Below are positions 1-9,981 of a stretch of DNA of 64,000 nt, piece after piece. Location of the stretch: positions 434,001-498,000 of the forward strand of contig JAUXRX010000017.1 of assembly GCA_030681645.1 (NCBI GenBank). Direction: 5' to 3'. The stretch's first letter is position 1. Every line of letters begins with the position of its first letter. The notes under the pieces are model-generated. The model was not told where the DNA came from and searched no databases. It saw only the letters and a program-made list of their open reading frames with translations. Source of the DNA: Archangium sp. (GTDB lineage Bacteria; Myxococcota; Myxococcia; Myxococcales; Myxococcaceae). The translations under genes and the position numbers were made by a program.

Positions 1-201
1 GTGGCGCAACGAGCCGTAGTTGCACCAGGCAAAGACCATGAGGCCCGCCAGCACGCCGTGCGCGCGGGACCGCACCTTCTCGAAGCGACCGGCGAACTCG
101 CGCCTCGAGGAGGGATCGCCGGCCGCGGCGTCGATGAGCAGCAGCGCGATCGACCCCTCGAGGAGGACGATCTTCAGAATGCCCGAGATGAAGTGATTCA
201 C
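1..201 (-). CDS. Membrane protein, N-terminal part only (runs off the left edge)
   Basis: Reading leftwards from a GTG at 201 the frame stays open to the window edge for 67 codons. The start is VNHFISGILKIVLLEGSIAL, and a second hydrophobic stretch (HGVLAGLMVFAWCNYGSL) follows a charged Arg/Glu segment. This looks like a small two-helix or multi-helix membrane protein. A purine-rich AGGCAGGGAC lies a few bases upstream of the GTG. It is divergent from mrp, with about 177 bases between the starts. I do not recognise the family, and the C-terminus is outside the window. Confidence 0.45.
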   Translation of the reverse strand, partial: MNHFISGILKIVLLEGSIALLLIDAAAGDPSSRREFAGRFEKVRSRAHGVLAGLMVFAWCNYGSLRH

Positions 202-378
202 AGACGTCCCTGCCTTTCTGGGTCACTCCGCCTCGGCCAGACGTCCGCTGCGCTACCGTCTGTCTCGCGCAGCGTTCCGCTGCTGACGGCTTCGTTCCCG
301 TTTTCGGACGCTTGCGTAGCGCCGCCCTCGCCCGTATTGGACGGGCTGCCTTTAGCGGAAAACCGGAAGCGAGCCACC

Positions 379-1464
379 ATGAGCGTGCAGGAACGAGATG
401 TCCTCGCGGCGATGTCGACCGTGATGGATCCCGACTTGAATCAAGACGTCGTCAAGGCGGGGATGGTGAAGGACCTCAAGATCGACGGCAGCTTCGTGCA
501 GCTGCGCATCGAGCTCACGACGCCCGCCTGTCCGCTGAAGGAGAAGATCAAGGGTGACGCCGAGGTCGCGCTCCGCAAGGTGCCCGGCGTCGAGCGCATC
601 CAGGTCGACATGTCGGCCCGGGTTCGGCCGCAGCCGTCTGCCGCGGCGAAAGACGCGCTGCTGCCCAGGGTGAAGAACGTGCTCCTGGTGGGCGCGGGCA
701 AGGGCGGCGTGGGGAAGTCGACGGTCGCCATCAACCTGGCCTGCGCGCTGGCGCGGCACGGGGCGACCGTGGGCCTGCTCGACGCCGACTTCTACGGGCC
801 GTCGATTCCCGTGATGACCGGCCTCAAGAAGAAGCCCGTCTCGAAGGACGGCAAGCTGCTCGAGCCGCTCGAGGCGCACGGCATCAAGGTGATGTCGATC
901 GGGTTCCTGATCGAGGCCGACCAGGCGCTGATCTGGCGCGGGCCGATGCTGCAGGGCGCGCTGATGCAGTTGGTGCGCGACGTGAACTGGGGCGAGCTCG
1001 ACTACCTGGTGGTCGACCTGCCCCCGGGCACGGGTGACATTCCGCTCACCGTGGCGCAGCAGCTCAAGAGCGCGGGCGCGGTGCTGGTCACCACGCCGCA
1101 GGACGTGGCGCTGGCCGACGTCATCCGCGCGAAGCAGATGTTCGACAAGCTCAGCATCCCCATCCTGGGGATCATCGAGAACATGTCGCAGTTCATCTGC
1201 CCGCACTGCGGCAAGGGCACGCACATCTTCGACACCGGCGGCGGGCGCAAGGCGTCGGAGATGATGGAGATCCCCTTCCTCGGCGAGATCCCCCTCGAGC
1301 TGTCCATTCGCGTGGGTGGTGACCGCGGGTTGCCGGTGGTGGTGGGGCACCCCGACGGCGTCGAGGGCAAGTCGTTCATGGAGCTCGCCCAGCGCGTCGC
1401 CCAGCGCGTGTCGGTCGAAAACGCGTCGCGCACGGCTCCTTCGGTGACGACTGCCACAGCGTGA
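379..1464 (+). CDS. mrp: Mrp/ApbC-type Fe-S cluster carrier ATPase
   Basis: A 361-residue cytosolic P-loop ATPase of the Mrp/NBP35 family, which binds Fe-S clusters and passes them to apo-proteins. Residues 1-80 form the MIP18/DUF59-type domain (MDPDLNQDVVKAGMV). The deviant Walker A GKGGVGKS is at about 107-114, DLPPGTGD at about 213-220, and the CxxC FICPHCG at Cys274/Cys277 is the cluster ligand pair of the family. The frame is open further upstream to base 1. I chose ATG 379 because homologues begin just before the DUF59 domain and the upstream translation is compositionally odd. It may be co-transcribed with the small genes that follow. The family assignment is secure. Confidence 0.93.
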   Translation: MSVQERDVLAAMSTVMDPDLNQDVVKAGMVKDLKIDGSFVQLRIELTTPACPLKEKIKGDAEVALRKVPGVERIQVDMSARVRPQPSAAAKDALLPRVKNVLLVGAGKGGVGKSTVAINLACALARHGATVGLLDADFYGPSIPVMTGLKKKPVSKDGKLLEPLEAHGIKVMSIGFLIEADQALIWRGPMLQGALMQLVRDVNWGELDYLVVDLPPGTGDIPLTVAQQLKSAGAVLVTTPQDVALADVIRAKQMFDKLSIPILGIIENMSQFICPHCGKGTHIFDTGGGRKASEMMEIPFLGEIPLELSIRVGGDRGLPVVVGHPDGVEGKSFMELAQRVAQRVSVENASRTAPSVTTATA

Positions 1465-1480
1465 GTAAGCTGGAGACGCC

Positions 1481-1942
1481 ATGAGCATCGACGACCTCCC
1501 GCCGGAAGACCCCCTCGATGACGATGCGGACGTGGGCGACGAGAAGAAGGGCTTCGTGCCCGACTTCGTGCGCCGCATGGCCTGGGCCGGCATCGGCGCG
1601 GTCTTCATGTCGGAAGAGGGCATTCGCCGCCTCGCAGGCCAGCTCAAGCTGCCCAAGGAGGCCCTCGGCTTCCTGCTGCACCAGGCAGAGAAGACCAAGG
1701 ACGAGATCGGCAAGACGGTCTCCGACGAGGTGCGCAAGCTGCTGCAGTCCGATCGGCTGCGCGACGAGCTCTTGCGCATGATCGCGGGCATGACCATCGA
1801 GGTGCGCGCCGAGGTGAAGCTGGTGCCCGATCGGGTCAAGGGCGAGGCGGCGTCGTTGCTCCCGAAGGTGAAGGTGAGCGACCTCAAGACGACGTACGAG
1901 AGCAAGAAGCGCAAGAAGGACGAAGAGCCGGATCCCGAGTGA
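1481..1942 (+). CDS. Hypothetical acidic/basic helical protein
   Basis: A 153-residue protein with an acidic N-terminus (residues 1-22, Asp/Glu-rich), a mostly helical middle (LKLPKEALGFLLHQAEKTKDE) and a Lys/Glu-rich tail (SKKRKKDEEPDPE). It has no signal peptide and no clear membrane helix, so it is probably cytosolic or membrane-peripheral. It starts 16 bases after mrp, and its stop overlaps the next gene's GTG by four bases (GTGA), so the three genes are likely one transcript. I recognise no domain. The LPKE...KTKDE segment vaguely resembles phasin-like helical proteins, but I would not assign that. Confidence 0.75.
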   Translation: MSIDDLPPEDPLDDDADVGDEKKGFVPDFVRRMAWAGIGAVFMSEEGIRRLAGQLKLPKEALGFLLHQAEKTKDEIGKTVSDEVRKLLQSDRLRDELLRMIAGMTIEVRAEVKLVPDRVKGEAASLLPKVKVSDLKTTYESKKRKKDEEPDPE

Positions 1943-2307
1943 GTCGCCTTCGCAGAATCCTCCCCATGGCGTTGATGCTGGGGGTGGGCCTGGTGATCTG
2001 GCGCTACGGCCTGTTTGGGCTGCTACCGACCGATCGCACTCTGGTCTGGCGGCTGCCGGTGTCCTACGGCGAGGTGCGCAAGCTCGAGCTGCAGGTGTGG
2101 GACGAGCACGACCTGCTCAAGCGCGAGGAGCAGCTCTTCGCCGCGGGCCTGGTGGGCGAGCCGACCCTCCAGGTGCCGCTGTCTTCGGGGCCGCACCGCG
2201 CGATCGCCAACGTGTGGCTCATGGGCGCGACGGCCGCGATCGGTTTCCAGCGGGAGTTCAACCCCGGGGCTGACGAGACCATCCTGATCGAGATGAAGAA
2301 ACCGTGA
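1939..2307 (+). CDS. Membrane-anchored hypothetical protein
   Basis: 122 residues starting at GTG 1939, inside the stop of the preceding gene (GTGA overlap), which implies translational coupling. One hydrophobic segment at about residues 8-28 (ILPMALMLGVGLVIWRYGLF) would act as a signal anchor. The rest (VSYGEVRKLELQVWDEHDLL and following) looks like a short beta-rich extracytoplasmic domain. An internal ATG at 1966 would shorten the anchor and has no ribosome site. The family is unrecognised, and the function is not inferable beyond an envelope location. Confidence 0.68.
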   Translation: MSRLRRILPMALMLGVGLVIWRYGLFGLLPTDRTLVWRLPVSYGEVRKLELQVWDEHDLLKREEQLFAAGLVGEPTLQVPLSSGPHRAIANVWLMGATAAIGFQREFNPGADETILIEMKKP

Positions 2308-2342
2308 AGCACCCGGGCTGAGGCGCGGGCGACAATGCCTTC

Positions 2343-3059
2343 GTGCGTCCGGCCCTCGTCCTCGCCCTGTTCCTGTTCGGTTGCCCCATCGTCGTGCCGC
2401 AGGCAGCCCAGGACTACAACGGCCTGTGCGCCCAGTTCCTGGTGGCAAACGACCTCGCCCAGGCTGACGCGGCGTGTGACCACGCGCTGGAGTACCAGCC
2501 GAAGTACTGGGACGCGCTGCACAACAAGGGGATGATCGCCCAGGCGCGCGGGGACAAGAAGAAGGCCAAGCAGTTCTACATCGAGGCGCTGCGGGCCAAT
2601 CAGCACATGAAGAGCTCGCTCAACTCGCTGGGCGCGATGTCGATGGAAGAGGGCGACCTCAAGACCGCCGCCGAGCAGTTCAAGGCGGCGCTGGTGATCG
2701 AGCCGGCCTACCTCGAGGCGCGGCGCAACCTGGGCGCTGTGCACCTGCAGCAAAAGCAGTTCGCAGATGCGGTGAAGGACTTCCGGCAGTTGCTGCTGGT
2801 GGACCCGAACCTGGTCGAAGGCCACCTGGGGCTCGCGTCGGGGCTGATGGGGCAGCAGCAGTTCGACGAGGCCTGCCCGGTGCTCGAGCGCGCCACCACC
2901 CTGAACGTCGATGACGATCGGGCCTGGCTGATGCGCGGTGCCTGCGAGCAGGCGCGGGGCCGGCAGGCCGAGGCGAAGGACGCGTTCGAGAGGTGTCTGC
3001 TGGCGAACGAGAAGAACCTCGAATGCCAGCAGGCGTTGAAGGTGCTGACTTCTGATTGA
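2343..3059 (+). CDS. TPR-repeat lipoprotein
   Basis: 238 residues from GTG 2343. The start MRPALVLALFLFGCPIVVPQ gives a lipobox (LFGC), so the protein should be acylated and held at a membrane facing the periplasm. Five consecutive 34-residue tetratricopeptide repeats fill about residues 50-219 (for example YWDALHNKGMIAQARGDKKK and YLEARRNLGAVHLQQKQFAD). TPR lipoproteins of this size include the PilF/PilW/Tgl pilotins, which assemble the type IV pilus secretin. That is possible here, but no pilus gene is adjacent. It is followed closely by the 3-hydroxyacyl-CoA dehydrogenase gene. Confidence 0.82.
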   Translation: MRPALVLALFLFGCPIVVPQAAQDYNGLCAQFLVANDLAQADAACDHALEYQPKYWDALHNKGMIAQARGDKKKAKQFYIEALRANQHMKSSLNSLGAMSMEEGDLKTAAEQFKAALVIEPAYLEARRNLGAVHLQQKQFADAVKDFRQLLLVDPNLVEGHLGLASGLMGQQQFDEACPVLERATTLNVDDDRAWLMRGACEQARGRQAEAKDAFERCLLANEKNLECQQALKVLTSD

Positions 3060-3091
3060 TCGGGCGTGGGGCGGCACTTACAAGGCCGCGC

Positions 3092-3940
<849 letters not shown>

Positions 3941-3949
3941 GGGGGCACC

Positions 3950-4726
3950 ATGGACTTCGTCAAACTCGAGCTCGAAGGGCCGATCGCGGTCATCACCATC
4001 GACAGGCCGAAGGCGCTCAACGCGCTCAACCGGCAGGTCCTCACGGAGTTCTCCGACGCGATCGGCCAGGTCGCGGCGAACAAGACGACGCGCGCGTTGA
4101 TCGTCACGGGTGGGGGTGAGAAGGCCTTCGTCGCGGGCGCCGACATCGCCGAGATGGCCGGCTTGAGCCAGGCCGAGTCAGCAGCCTTCGCCGAGCTGGG
4201 GCACCGGGTGCTCGAGTCGCTCGAACATCTGCCGATTCCGGTGATCGCGGCGGTGAACGGCTTCGCGCTGGGCGGGGGCACCGAGCTCGCGCTGGCGTGT
4301 GACTTCATCTACGCGTCGGAGAAGGCGAAGTTCGGCCAGCCGGAAGTGGTGCTGGGCGTCATCCCCGGCTTCGGCGGCACGCAGCGGCTCACCCGCATCG
4401 TGGGCCGCGCGCGCGCGAAGGAGATCATCTTCTCGGGTGACATGCTCGACGCGCAGAAGGCGAAGGAGATCGGGCTCGCGCTCGAGGTGCTCCCTCCGGC
4501 TGAGTTGATGGCGCACTGCCGGAAGGTGGCGGCGAACATCGCGAAGCGGGGACCCCTCGCGGTGGCGCAGGCCAAGCGGGTGATCGACGCCGGCATGGAT
4601 CTTCCCCTGAAGGACGCGAACGCGCTCGAGCGCGACGGCTTCGCGAAGCTCTTCGGCACGGCGGATCAAAAGGAAGGCATGGCCGCGTTCATCGCCAAGC
4701 GGCCGCCTGAGTTCAAGGGCGCGTGA
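3950..4726 (+). CDS. Enoyl-CoA hydratase (crotonase family)
   Basis: 258 residues, full family length. Adds water to trans-2-enoyl-CoA (crotonyl-CoA) to give 3-hydroxyacyl-CoA, the substrate of the dehydrogenase encoded just upstream. The oxyanion-hole segment FVAGADIAEM is at about 60-69 and GFALGGGTELALACDF at about 104-119. The two catalytic glutamates are Glu112 (GGTEL) and Glu132 (GQPEVVLGVIPG), matching Glu144/Glu164 of the rat enzyme. The pair could serve beta-oxidation, or run in reverse to supply butyryl-CoA or PHA precursors. Whether the chain-length preference is C4 cannot be read from the sequence. Confidence 0.92.
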   Translation: MDFVKLELEGPIAVITIDRPKALNALNRQVLTEFSDAIGQVAANKTTRALIVTGGGEKAFVAGADIAEMAGLSQAESAAFAELGHRVLESLEHLPIPVIAAVNGFALGGGTELALACDFIYASEKAKFGQPEVVLGVIPGFGGTQRLTRIVGRARAKEIIFSGDMLDAQKAKEIGLALEVLPPAELMAHCRKVAANIAKRGPLAVAQAKRVIDAGMDLPLKDANALERDGFAKLFGTADQKEGMAAFIAKRPPEFKGA

Positions 4727-4846
4727 GCTCTGGGAGCGAGGTTGGCACGATGACGTGCCGTCACGTCGCGTGGAAGCGTCTCCCCAGGGCGTCGGACTGA
4801 AGCTCTGGGGTGCCGTCGCCGTGAACGGTTGAGGTAGGGTCGCGCG

Positions 4847-7078
4847 ATGTTCCGCGCACTGGGTTTGATGCTCGTCGTCATGGTCGCGGCCTCGTGCGGA
4901 ATCACGCCGAGGCCGGTGTGTGACGCGAATACCTGCGCCAACGGATGCTGCGACGCCGACGGCGAGTGCCAGAGCGGCCTCGAGGCCACAGCGTGCGGCA
5001 GGGCAGCCAGCGTGTGCAGCGTCTGCTTCCTGGGCCAGATCTGCTCCGTGGGCTTCTGCCTCCAGTCCAACAGTGGAGGAGGGTCTGGCGGCGGAGCGAC
5101 GGGCGGAGGAGGGGGCGGAGCGACGGGCGGTGGAGGCGGAGCGACGGGCGGAGGAGGCGGCGTGACGGGCGGTGGAGGCGGCGTGACGGGCGGTGGGGGC
5201 GGCGTGACGGGCGGTGGGGGCGGCGTGACGGGCGGTGGAGGCGGCGTGACGGGCGGCGGCGGCGGAGTGACGGGTGGTGGAGGCGGCGTGACGGGCGGTG
5301 GAGGCGGCGTGACGGGCGGCGGCGGAGGAGTGACGGGCGGTGGTGGCGGCGTGACGGGCGGCGGCGGCGGAGTGACGGGCGGCGGAACCGGCGGCTGCGG
5401 CCCCGCGGTGCCCGGCAATCCCCCCATCTCGCGACGCTGCGCGAGCCCGACCCTCAACGAGTGTGACGGCGTCACCGATTCGCTGCTCACCACCGCGGGG
5501 GTTCCGGGCGCGCGCCTCAACGTCGCCCAGGGCAACGGCTTCGACGACGACTGCGACGGCACGGTCGACGAAGGCTGTGCCTGCCCCGCGAACGGCGTCA
5601 CCAAAGACTGCTACCTCGTGCCCGCGACCCAGGTCAGCGCGAGCAATGGACTGCCCGTCGGGTGGTGCACCAACAACTCCAAAGGCAGCCTCGACTGCGC
5701 CGCGGGGCGATGGTCTGGCGTCTGCCGCGGCGGTCTGCCCCCCGCGCCGACCGACTCGTGCGCGGCGGGCGACTATAACTGCGACGGCCTCGCCAGCAAC
5801 AACGCGGTCGAGGGCTGCTCGTGCCCCACGCTCGTGCAGTGCCCCAGCAGCACCATCACGCTCGCGCCGTACCCGAGCGTCACCGCGCTCCCGCTCATCG
5901 ACGGCTCGGCGTGGGTCGACGCCACGTCACGCGCGCGCACCACCGGGTGGGCCTGGACGGTGCTCGGCGGCGACTGCGACAACGTGCTCCCCAACCCGAC
6001 CTTCGCCCTCTACAGCAGCCCCAACGCGAGCACGGCTGGCGCGAGACGGGGCGTGCGCACCGCCGTCGTCCTCGACGCGTCGCAGACGCCCGCGCGCTAC
6101 GTCGCGCAGTCTGGCGCCCCGTTGATCGCGATGAGCGCGGTCAACTACGGCAGCGGCGTGACGGGCGGGCAGGTGTACCCGGCGTTCGGCCTGTCGGGTG
6201 ACTACGTCGTCCAGGGCGAGTTCACCCTCGACGGTCGCAGCTACGCCTGCACCCAGAAGGTCCAGGTGCGGGCGCCGGGCATTCGCGCCGAGCTCTGCTG
6301 GGACACCGTCGGAGGCTCGTCCGGAAGCACGGGGAACGACCTCGATCTCCACTTCGCGCGCCTGCAGGGCACCACCTGCACGACGCATGGCTGGAACGCG
6401 ACGTGTACGAGCAGCAACAGCTCCCTCGAAGATTGTCACTGGGCGTCGGCGTCGGGGTGCGCCAACGCGAACCCGCTGCCGAACTGGGGCTACAGCAACT
6501 CGGCGACCACGGCCTGCCAGGGCTGGTCGAGCACCCGCACCGCGGCGTGCACCAACCCCCGCCTCGATCGCGACAACGTCTCGTGCAGTCGCGCCACGAC
6601 CGACCCGACGGCGAGCACCTTCTGCGGCCCGGAGAACATCAACCTCGACAACCCGCTCAACAACGACGACTTCGTGGTGGGCGTCAATCACTACGGAAAC
6701 AACGCGGGCACCGCGCTCGCGAAGCCGCACGTGAACCTGTACTGCAACGGCGAGCGGGTGCTGTCGGCGGGCTACAACCCGGCCACGGGCCAGACCCAGT
6801 TTCCGCTGCTCGACACGCCCGGCCAGGACTTGACCGGTGACTTCTGGACGGTCGCGACCATCAGGGCCAACGTCGTGGGGGGCAACCTCACCTCCTGTAC
6901 CGTGACTCCCTTGCCGTCGCGCGTCGCCAGCGCGTTGCGCGACGGCCCCGGCACCCCGGGGAACAGCCTCTGCGTCGATCACGCCTACGCGAACAAGAAC
7001 TTCGTCGAAACCGGCACCGGCCAGGGGCTCGCCGCGGGGGCGCTCCCGACCACGGCGGTGCAGTGGTGCAAGCACTGA
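4847..7078 (+). CDS. MopE-like surface lipoprotein with Gly-rich repeat linker
   Basis: 743 residues. MFRALGLMLVVMVAASCG gives a lipobox (AASC), so the protein is predicted to be lipidated. A Cys-rich segment (residues 25-72) is followed by a linker of about 105 residues made of GGGGGVT or GGGGGAT heptads, encoded by a 21-bp tandem repeat. Next come two metal-binding-type motifs of the kind found in MopE-related proteins: FDDDCDGTVDEGCAC and DYNCDGLASN...EGCSC. The large C-terminal domain has many paired cysteines. Such proteins sit on the surface of myxobacteria and methanotrophs; MopE itself binds copper. Ligand and role here are unknown. An inverted-repeat element begins three bases after the stop. 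Confidence 0.85.
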   Translation: MFRALGLMLVVMVAASCGITPRPVCDANTCANGCCDADGECQSGLEATACGRAASVCSVCFLGQICSVGFCLQSNSGGGSGGGATGGGGGGATGGGGGATGGGGGVTGGGGGVTGGGGGVTGGGGGVTGGGGGVTGGGGGVTGGGGGVTGGGGGVTGGGGGVTGGGGGVTGGGGGVTGGGTGGCGPAVPGNPPISRRCASPTLNECDGVTDSLLTTAGVPGARLNVAQGNGFDDDCDGTVDEGCACPANGVTKDCYLVPATQVSASNGLPVGWCTNNSKGSLDCAAGRWSGVCRGGLPPAPTDSCAAGDYNCDGLASNNAVEGCSCPTLVQCPSSTITLAPYPSVTALPLIDGSAWVDATSRARTTGWAWTVLGGDCDNVLPNPTFALYSSPNASTAGARRGVRTAVVLDASQTPARYVAQSGAPLIAMSAVNYGSGVTGGQVYPAFGLSGDYVVQGEFTLDGRSYACTQKVQVRAPGIRAELCWDTVGGSSGSTGNDLDLHFARLQGTTCTTHGWNATCTSSNSSLEDCHWASASGCANANPLPNWGYSNSATTACQGWSSTRTAACTNPRLDRDNVSCSRATTDPTASTFCGPENINLDNPLNNDDFVVGVNHYGNNAGTALAKPHVNLYCNGERVLSAGYNPATGQTQFPLLDTPGQDLTGDFWTVATIRANVVGGNLTSCTVTPLPSRVASALRDGPGTPGNSLCVDHAYANKNFVETGTGQGLAAGALPTTAVQWCKH
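5090..5392 (+). repeat. 21-bp in-frame tandem repeat coding for a Gly linker
   Basis: Units of 21 bases, consensus GGTGGAGGCGGCGTGACGGGC, follow one another inside the MopE-like gene. The GTGACGGGC signature recurs every 21 bases from about 5162 to 5372 (eleven times), preceded by two or three units with GCGACGGGC instead. Unit identity is high but the third Gly codon varies (GGA/GGG/GGC). The coding strand is almost free of T and strongly G-rich. Copy number probably varies by slippage without shifting the frame, changing only linker length. Confidence 0.9.
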
Positions 7079-7080
7079 GG

Positions 7081-7196
7081 GAAAAGGGGACAGGCTACTT
7101 TTTCCCGTCGGCCTCCGGTCAGCGACCGGCACGCTCGCGAGGTCGCCCGAAGAGAGTGGGGGCGTCGATAGGCAATAAGTAGCCTGTCCCCTTTTC
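7081..7196. mobile_element. MITE/REP-like element with perfect 20-bp inverted ends
   Basis: The 20 bases at 7081-7100 (GAAAAGGGGACAGGCTACTT) are exactly the reverse complement of 7177-7196. The 76-base centre holds a smaller perfect hairpin, CCGGTC/GACCGG, at 7115-7120 and 7124-7129. It begins three bases after a stop codon and contains no open frame. From memory, GGGGACAGGCTACTT inverted repeats occur in many proteobacterial and myxobacterial genomes around REP-associated tyrosine transposases. No transposase is present here, so this would be a non-autonomous copy. It could also serve as a transcription terminator for the gene before it. Confidence 0.75.
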
Positions 7197-7222
7197 TCGT
7201 TCTCGGCCCAGTGGTGCCAGCA

Positions 7223-7729
7223 CTAACCTGACAGGGCCCAGGGTGGGGCGACCGCGAGCGCGGTGCGCACGGCTGCGATCACCCTCCTGGGACCCAAACG
7301 CCGCTCGGCCTCGCCCAGGGCGGGAGTCAAATTGAAGAGCTGGCCGGAGTGGATGACGCACCACCCGGTGTTGGTCGCGGCCGCGAGGACCGGTTCGGGC
7401 TGACCGGTATCGCCGGAGAGCTCGTTCCACATGCACTCGATACCGCCGGTCCGCTGGCGCACGAGAGAGAGTCGTTCGTCTGACGGATCCGCGAGCCACG
7501 CCTCGACTGCGTCTGCGAGCAACCCTGCGCGCTCGACGTGGTAGCCGTCGACCATCGGGTCTGCGGACGCTTCATCGAGCAGTGCCCGCAGCGCCGAGAC
7601 CGCCGCCCAGACCACCACGCGCTGGGAAATCGCCTGAAGCGCCCGCGACGACGCCACGAGGTCGTCGTCGCTCGACTTCTCGAGCCAGTGATGAAGCGCC
7701 TGACTCTCCGCATCCGCTTTCGTCGTCAT
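7223..7729 (-). CDS. Hypothetical protein
   Basis: 168 residues starting MTTKADAESQALHHWLEKSS. It is a soluble, mostly helical protein with no signal peptide or transmembrane helix, ending LAVAPPWALSG. A helical N-terminal half (LVASSRALQAISQRVVVWAA) is followed by a segment around GWCVIHSGQLFNLTPALGEA. It lies 13 bases upstream of nothing on its own strand except the zinc-finger membrane gene, whose stop is at 7743, so the two could be co-transcribed leftwards. Codon use matches the neighbours. I recognise no family. Confidence 0.72.
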   Translation of the reverse strand: MTTKADAESQALHHWLEKSSDDDLVASSRALQAISQRVVVWAAVSALRALLDEASADPMVDGYHVERAGLLADAVEAWLADPSDERLSLVRQRTGGIECMWNELSGDTGQPEPVLAAATNTGWCVIHSGQLFNLTPALGEAERRLGPRRVIAAVRTALAVAPPWALSG

Positions 7730-7742
7730 GTGATCCGACGAT

Positions 7743-8285
7743 CTAGCGCGAGAGGGCCGACTTCATCTGTTCCTGCACCTTGACGCTGGCGAACAGGCGG
7801 CCGAGTCGCGCCGCGCCATCGAGGGCGAGCAGGGGCGCGATCGAGAGCAGCCCCACGTCGACCAGCCGCAGCTCAGCGCCCTCGGAGAACATCGAGAACG
7901 CCTGCCAGCCGAGCAGCAGCAAGCTCGTGCCAGCGCCGATCCACGCCGCTGCCGGTGAGTGCCGCCGCACCACGATCACCGCGCACACCACCGGCACCAG
8001 CCACACCAGCCACTGCACCGGCAGTTCCCTGCCGCGATGCAGCCACAGCGCCGCGCTCCCCAGCAGGAACATCGGGCCCAGCAACAGCTTCCACGCCACG
8101 CTCCGGGCGGCAGACGGCAGGTGTTCCTTCATCACCAGCAGCGCGCACGGCTCGCACCACGCCTGCTCGAGGCAGTCTTCGCAGCAGAACGAGCCACAAC
8201 GAGCGCAGGTCCGCTCAGCGGTGGCGTGTGGGTGCCGGGCGCACCGGGCCTGGTCGTCAAACCACTCGTTCCACTCAGCCGCCAT
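7743..8285 (-). CDS. B-box-type zinc-ribbon membrane protein
   Basis: 180 residues. The N-terminal 60 residues carry CARHPHATAERTCARCGSFC, then CCEDCLEQAWCEPC. This is a CxxH...CxxC...CxxC pattern like the B-box zinc fingers seen on many myxobacterial membrane proteins. Four hydrophobic segments follow (about 70-170), so the zinc domain should face the cytoplasm. A further in-frame ATG lies at 8312, but a GGAGG four bases before ATG 8285 decides the start. The function is unknown. In related proteins the zinc module is thought to bind proteins or sit beside Yip1/rhomboid-like membrane domains. Confidence 0.78.
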   Translation of the reverse strand: MAAEWNEWFDDQARCARHPHATAERTCARCGSFCCEDCLEQAWCEPCALLVMKEHLPSAARSVAWKLLLGPMFLLGSAALWLHRGRELPVQWLVWLVPVVCAVIVVRRHSPAAAWIGAGTSLLLLGWQAFSMFSEGAELRLVDVGLLSIAPLLALDGAARLGRLFASVKVQEQMKSALSR

Positions 8286-8401
8286 GCGGCCTCCGACACT
8301 ACGCCCACCCATGAAGTTCCGTTACTCCTGGGTCGCTGCGGCTTGGCCAGCGCTCCGCTCGCTGCTGTACGGCGTTTCAACCCGTTGATAAGGCCCACCT
8401 C

Positions 8402-9544
<1,143 letters not shown>

Positions 9545-9546
9545 CC

Positions 9547-9978
9547 ATGATCACGACCCTCCTGCTCGCCGTCGCGCTGGCCGCGGATCCCGCGCCGAAG
9601 AACGACACCATGAAGAACCTGCTCAAGGACGTCGCCACCGACAAGCCGAGCGATGGGCCCGACGTGAGCAAGATGCCGTTCACGGCCGACTCGATCAAGC
9701 AGGTGGTGGTCGCGTACCAGCCGAAGATCCAGGGCTGCTACGAGGACCACATCAGCAACAAGAAGAAGGCCCCCGAGGGCACGCTCAAGACGGCGTTCAT
9801 CATCACGCCCGACGGCATGGTGAAGGGCGCGAAGGTAGACAAGAAGGGCAGCTCGCTCAGGGACCCCGCGCTCTACGACTGCGTGGTGGCGGTGCTCTCG
9901 ACCATGACCTTCCCCAAGCCGACCGACGCGAAGGACCACCCCATCGAGTTCCCGTTCAACCTGAAGGCCGTCCACTAA
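9547..9978 (+). CDS. Secreted protein with AgmX/PglI-type C-terminal domain
   Basis: 143 residues. A short signal peptide (MITTLLLAVALAADPAP) is followed by about 40 charged residues and a domain at residues 50-140: IKQVVVAYQPKIQGCYEDHI...GTLKTAFIITPDGMVKGAKV...LYDCVVAVLSTMTFPKP. This matches the TonB-like tail of myxobacterial AgmX/PglI proteins, which has two conserved cysteines (GCYE and YDCV) that probably form a disulfide. It is squeezed between two acyl-CoA dehydrogenase genes with gaps of 2 and 3 bases, so it must be co-expressed with them. What an envelope protein does in that operon is unclear. Confidence 0.82.
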   Translation: MITTLLLAVALAADPAPKNDTMKNLLKDVATDKPSDGPDVSKMPFTADSIKQVVVAYQPKIQGCYEDHISNKKKAPEGTLKTAFIITPDGMVKGAKVDKKGSSLRDPALYDCVVAVLSTMTFPKPTDAKDHPIEFPFNLKAVH

Positions 9979-9981
9979 GCC

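Noticed and set aside
1..378. Upstream extension of the mrp reading frame
   Set aside because: The extra 126 residues have no family match and overlap the divergent membrane-protein start; the DUF59 domain begins directly at ATG 379.
352..1914. Long minus-strand open frame across mrp
   Set aside because: Antisense to a clear Mrp ATPase gene; the translation is Arg/His-rich with no motif, as expected from GC-rich antisense frames.
5090..5392. Tandem repeats as a CRISPR array
   Set aside because: The 21-bp units are contiguous, with no unique spacers, and are in frame within a gene.
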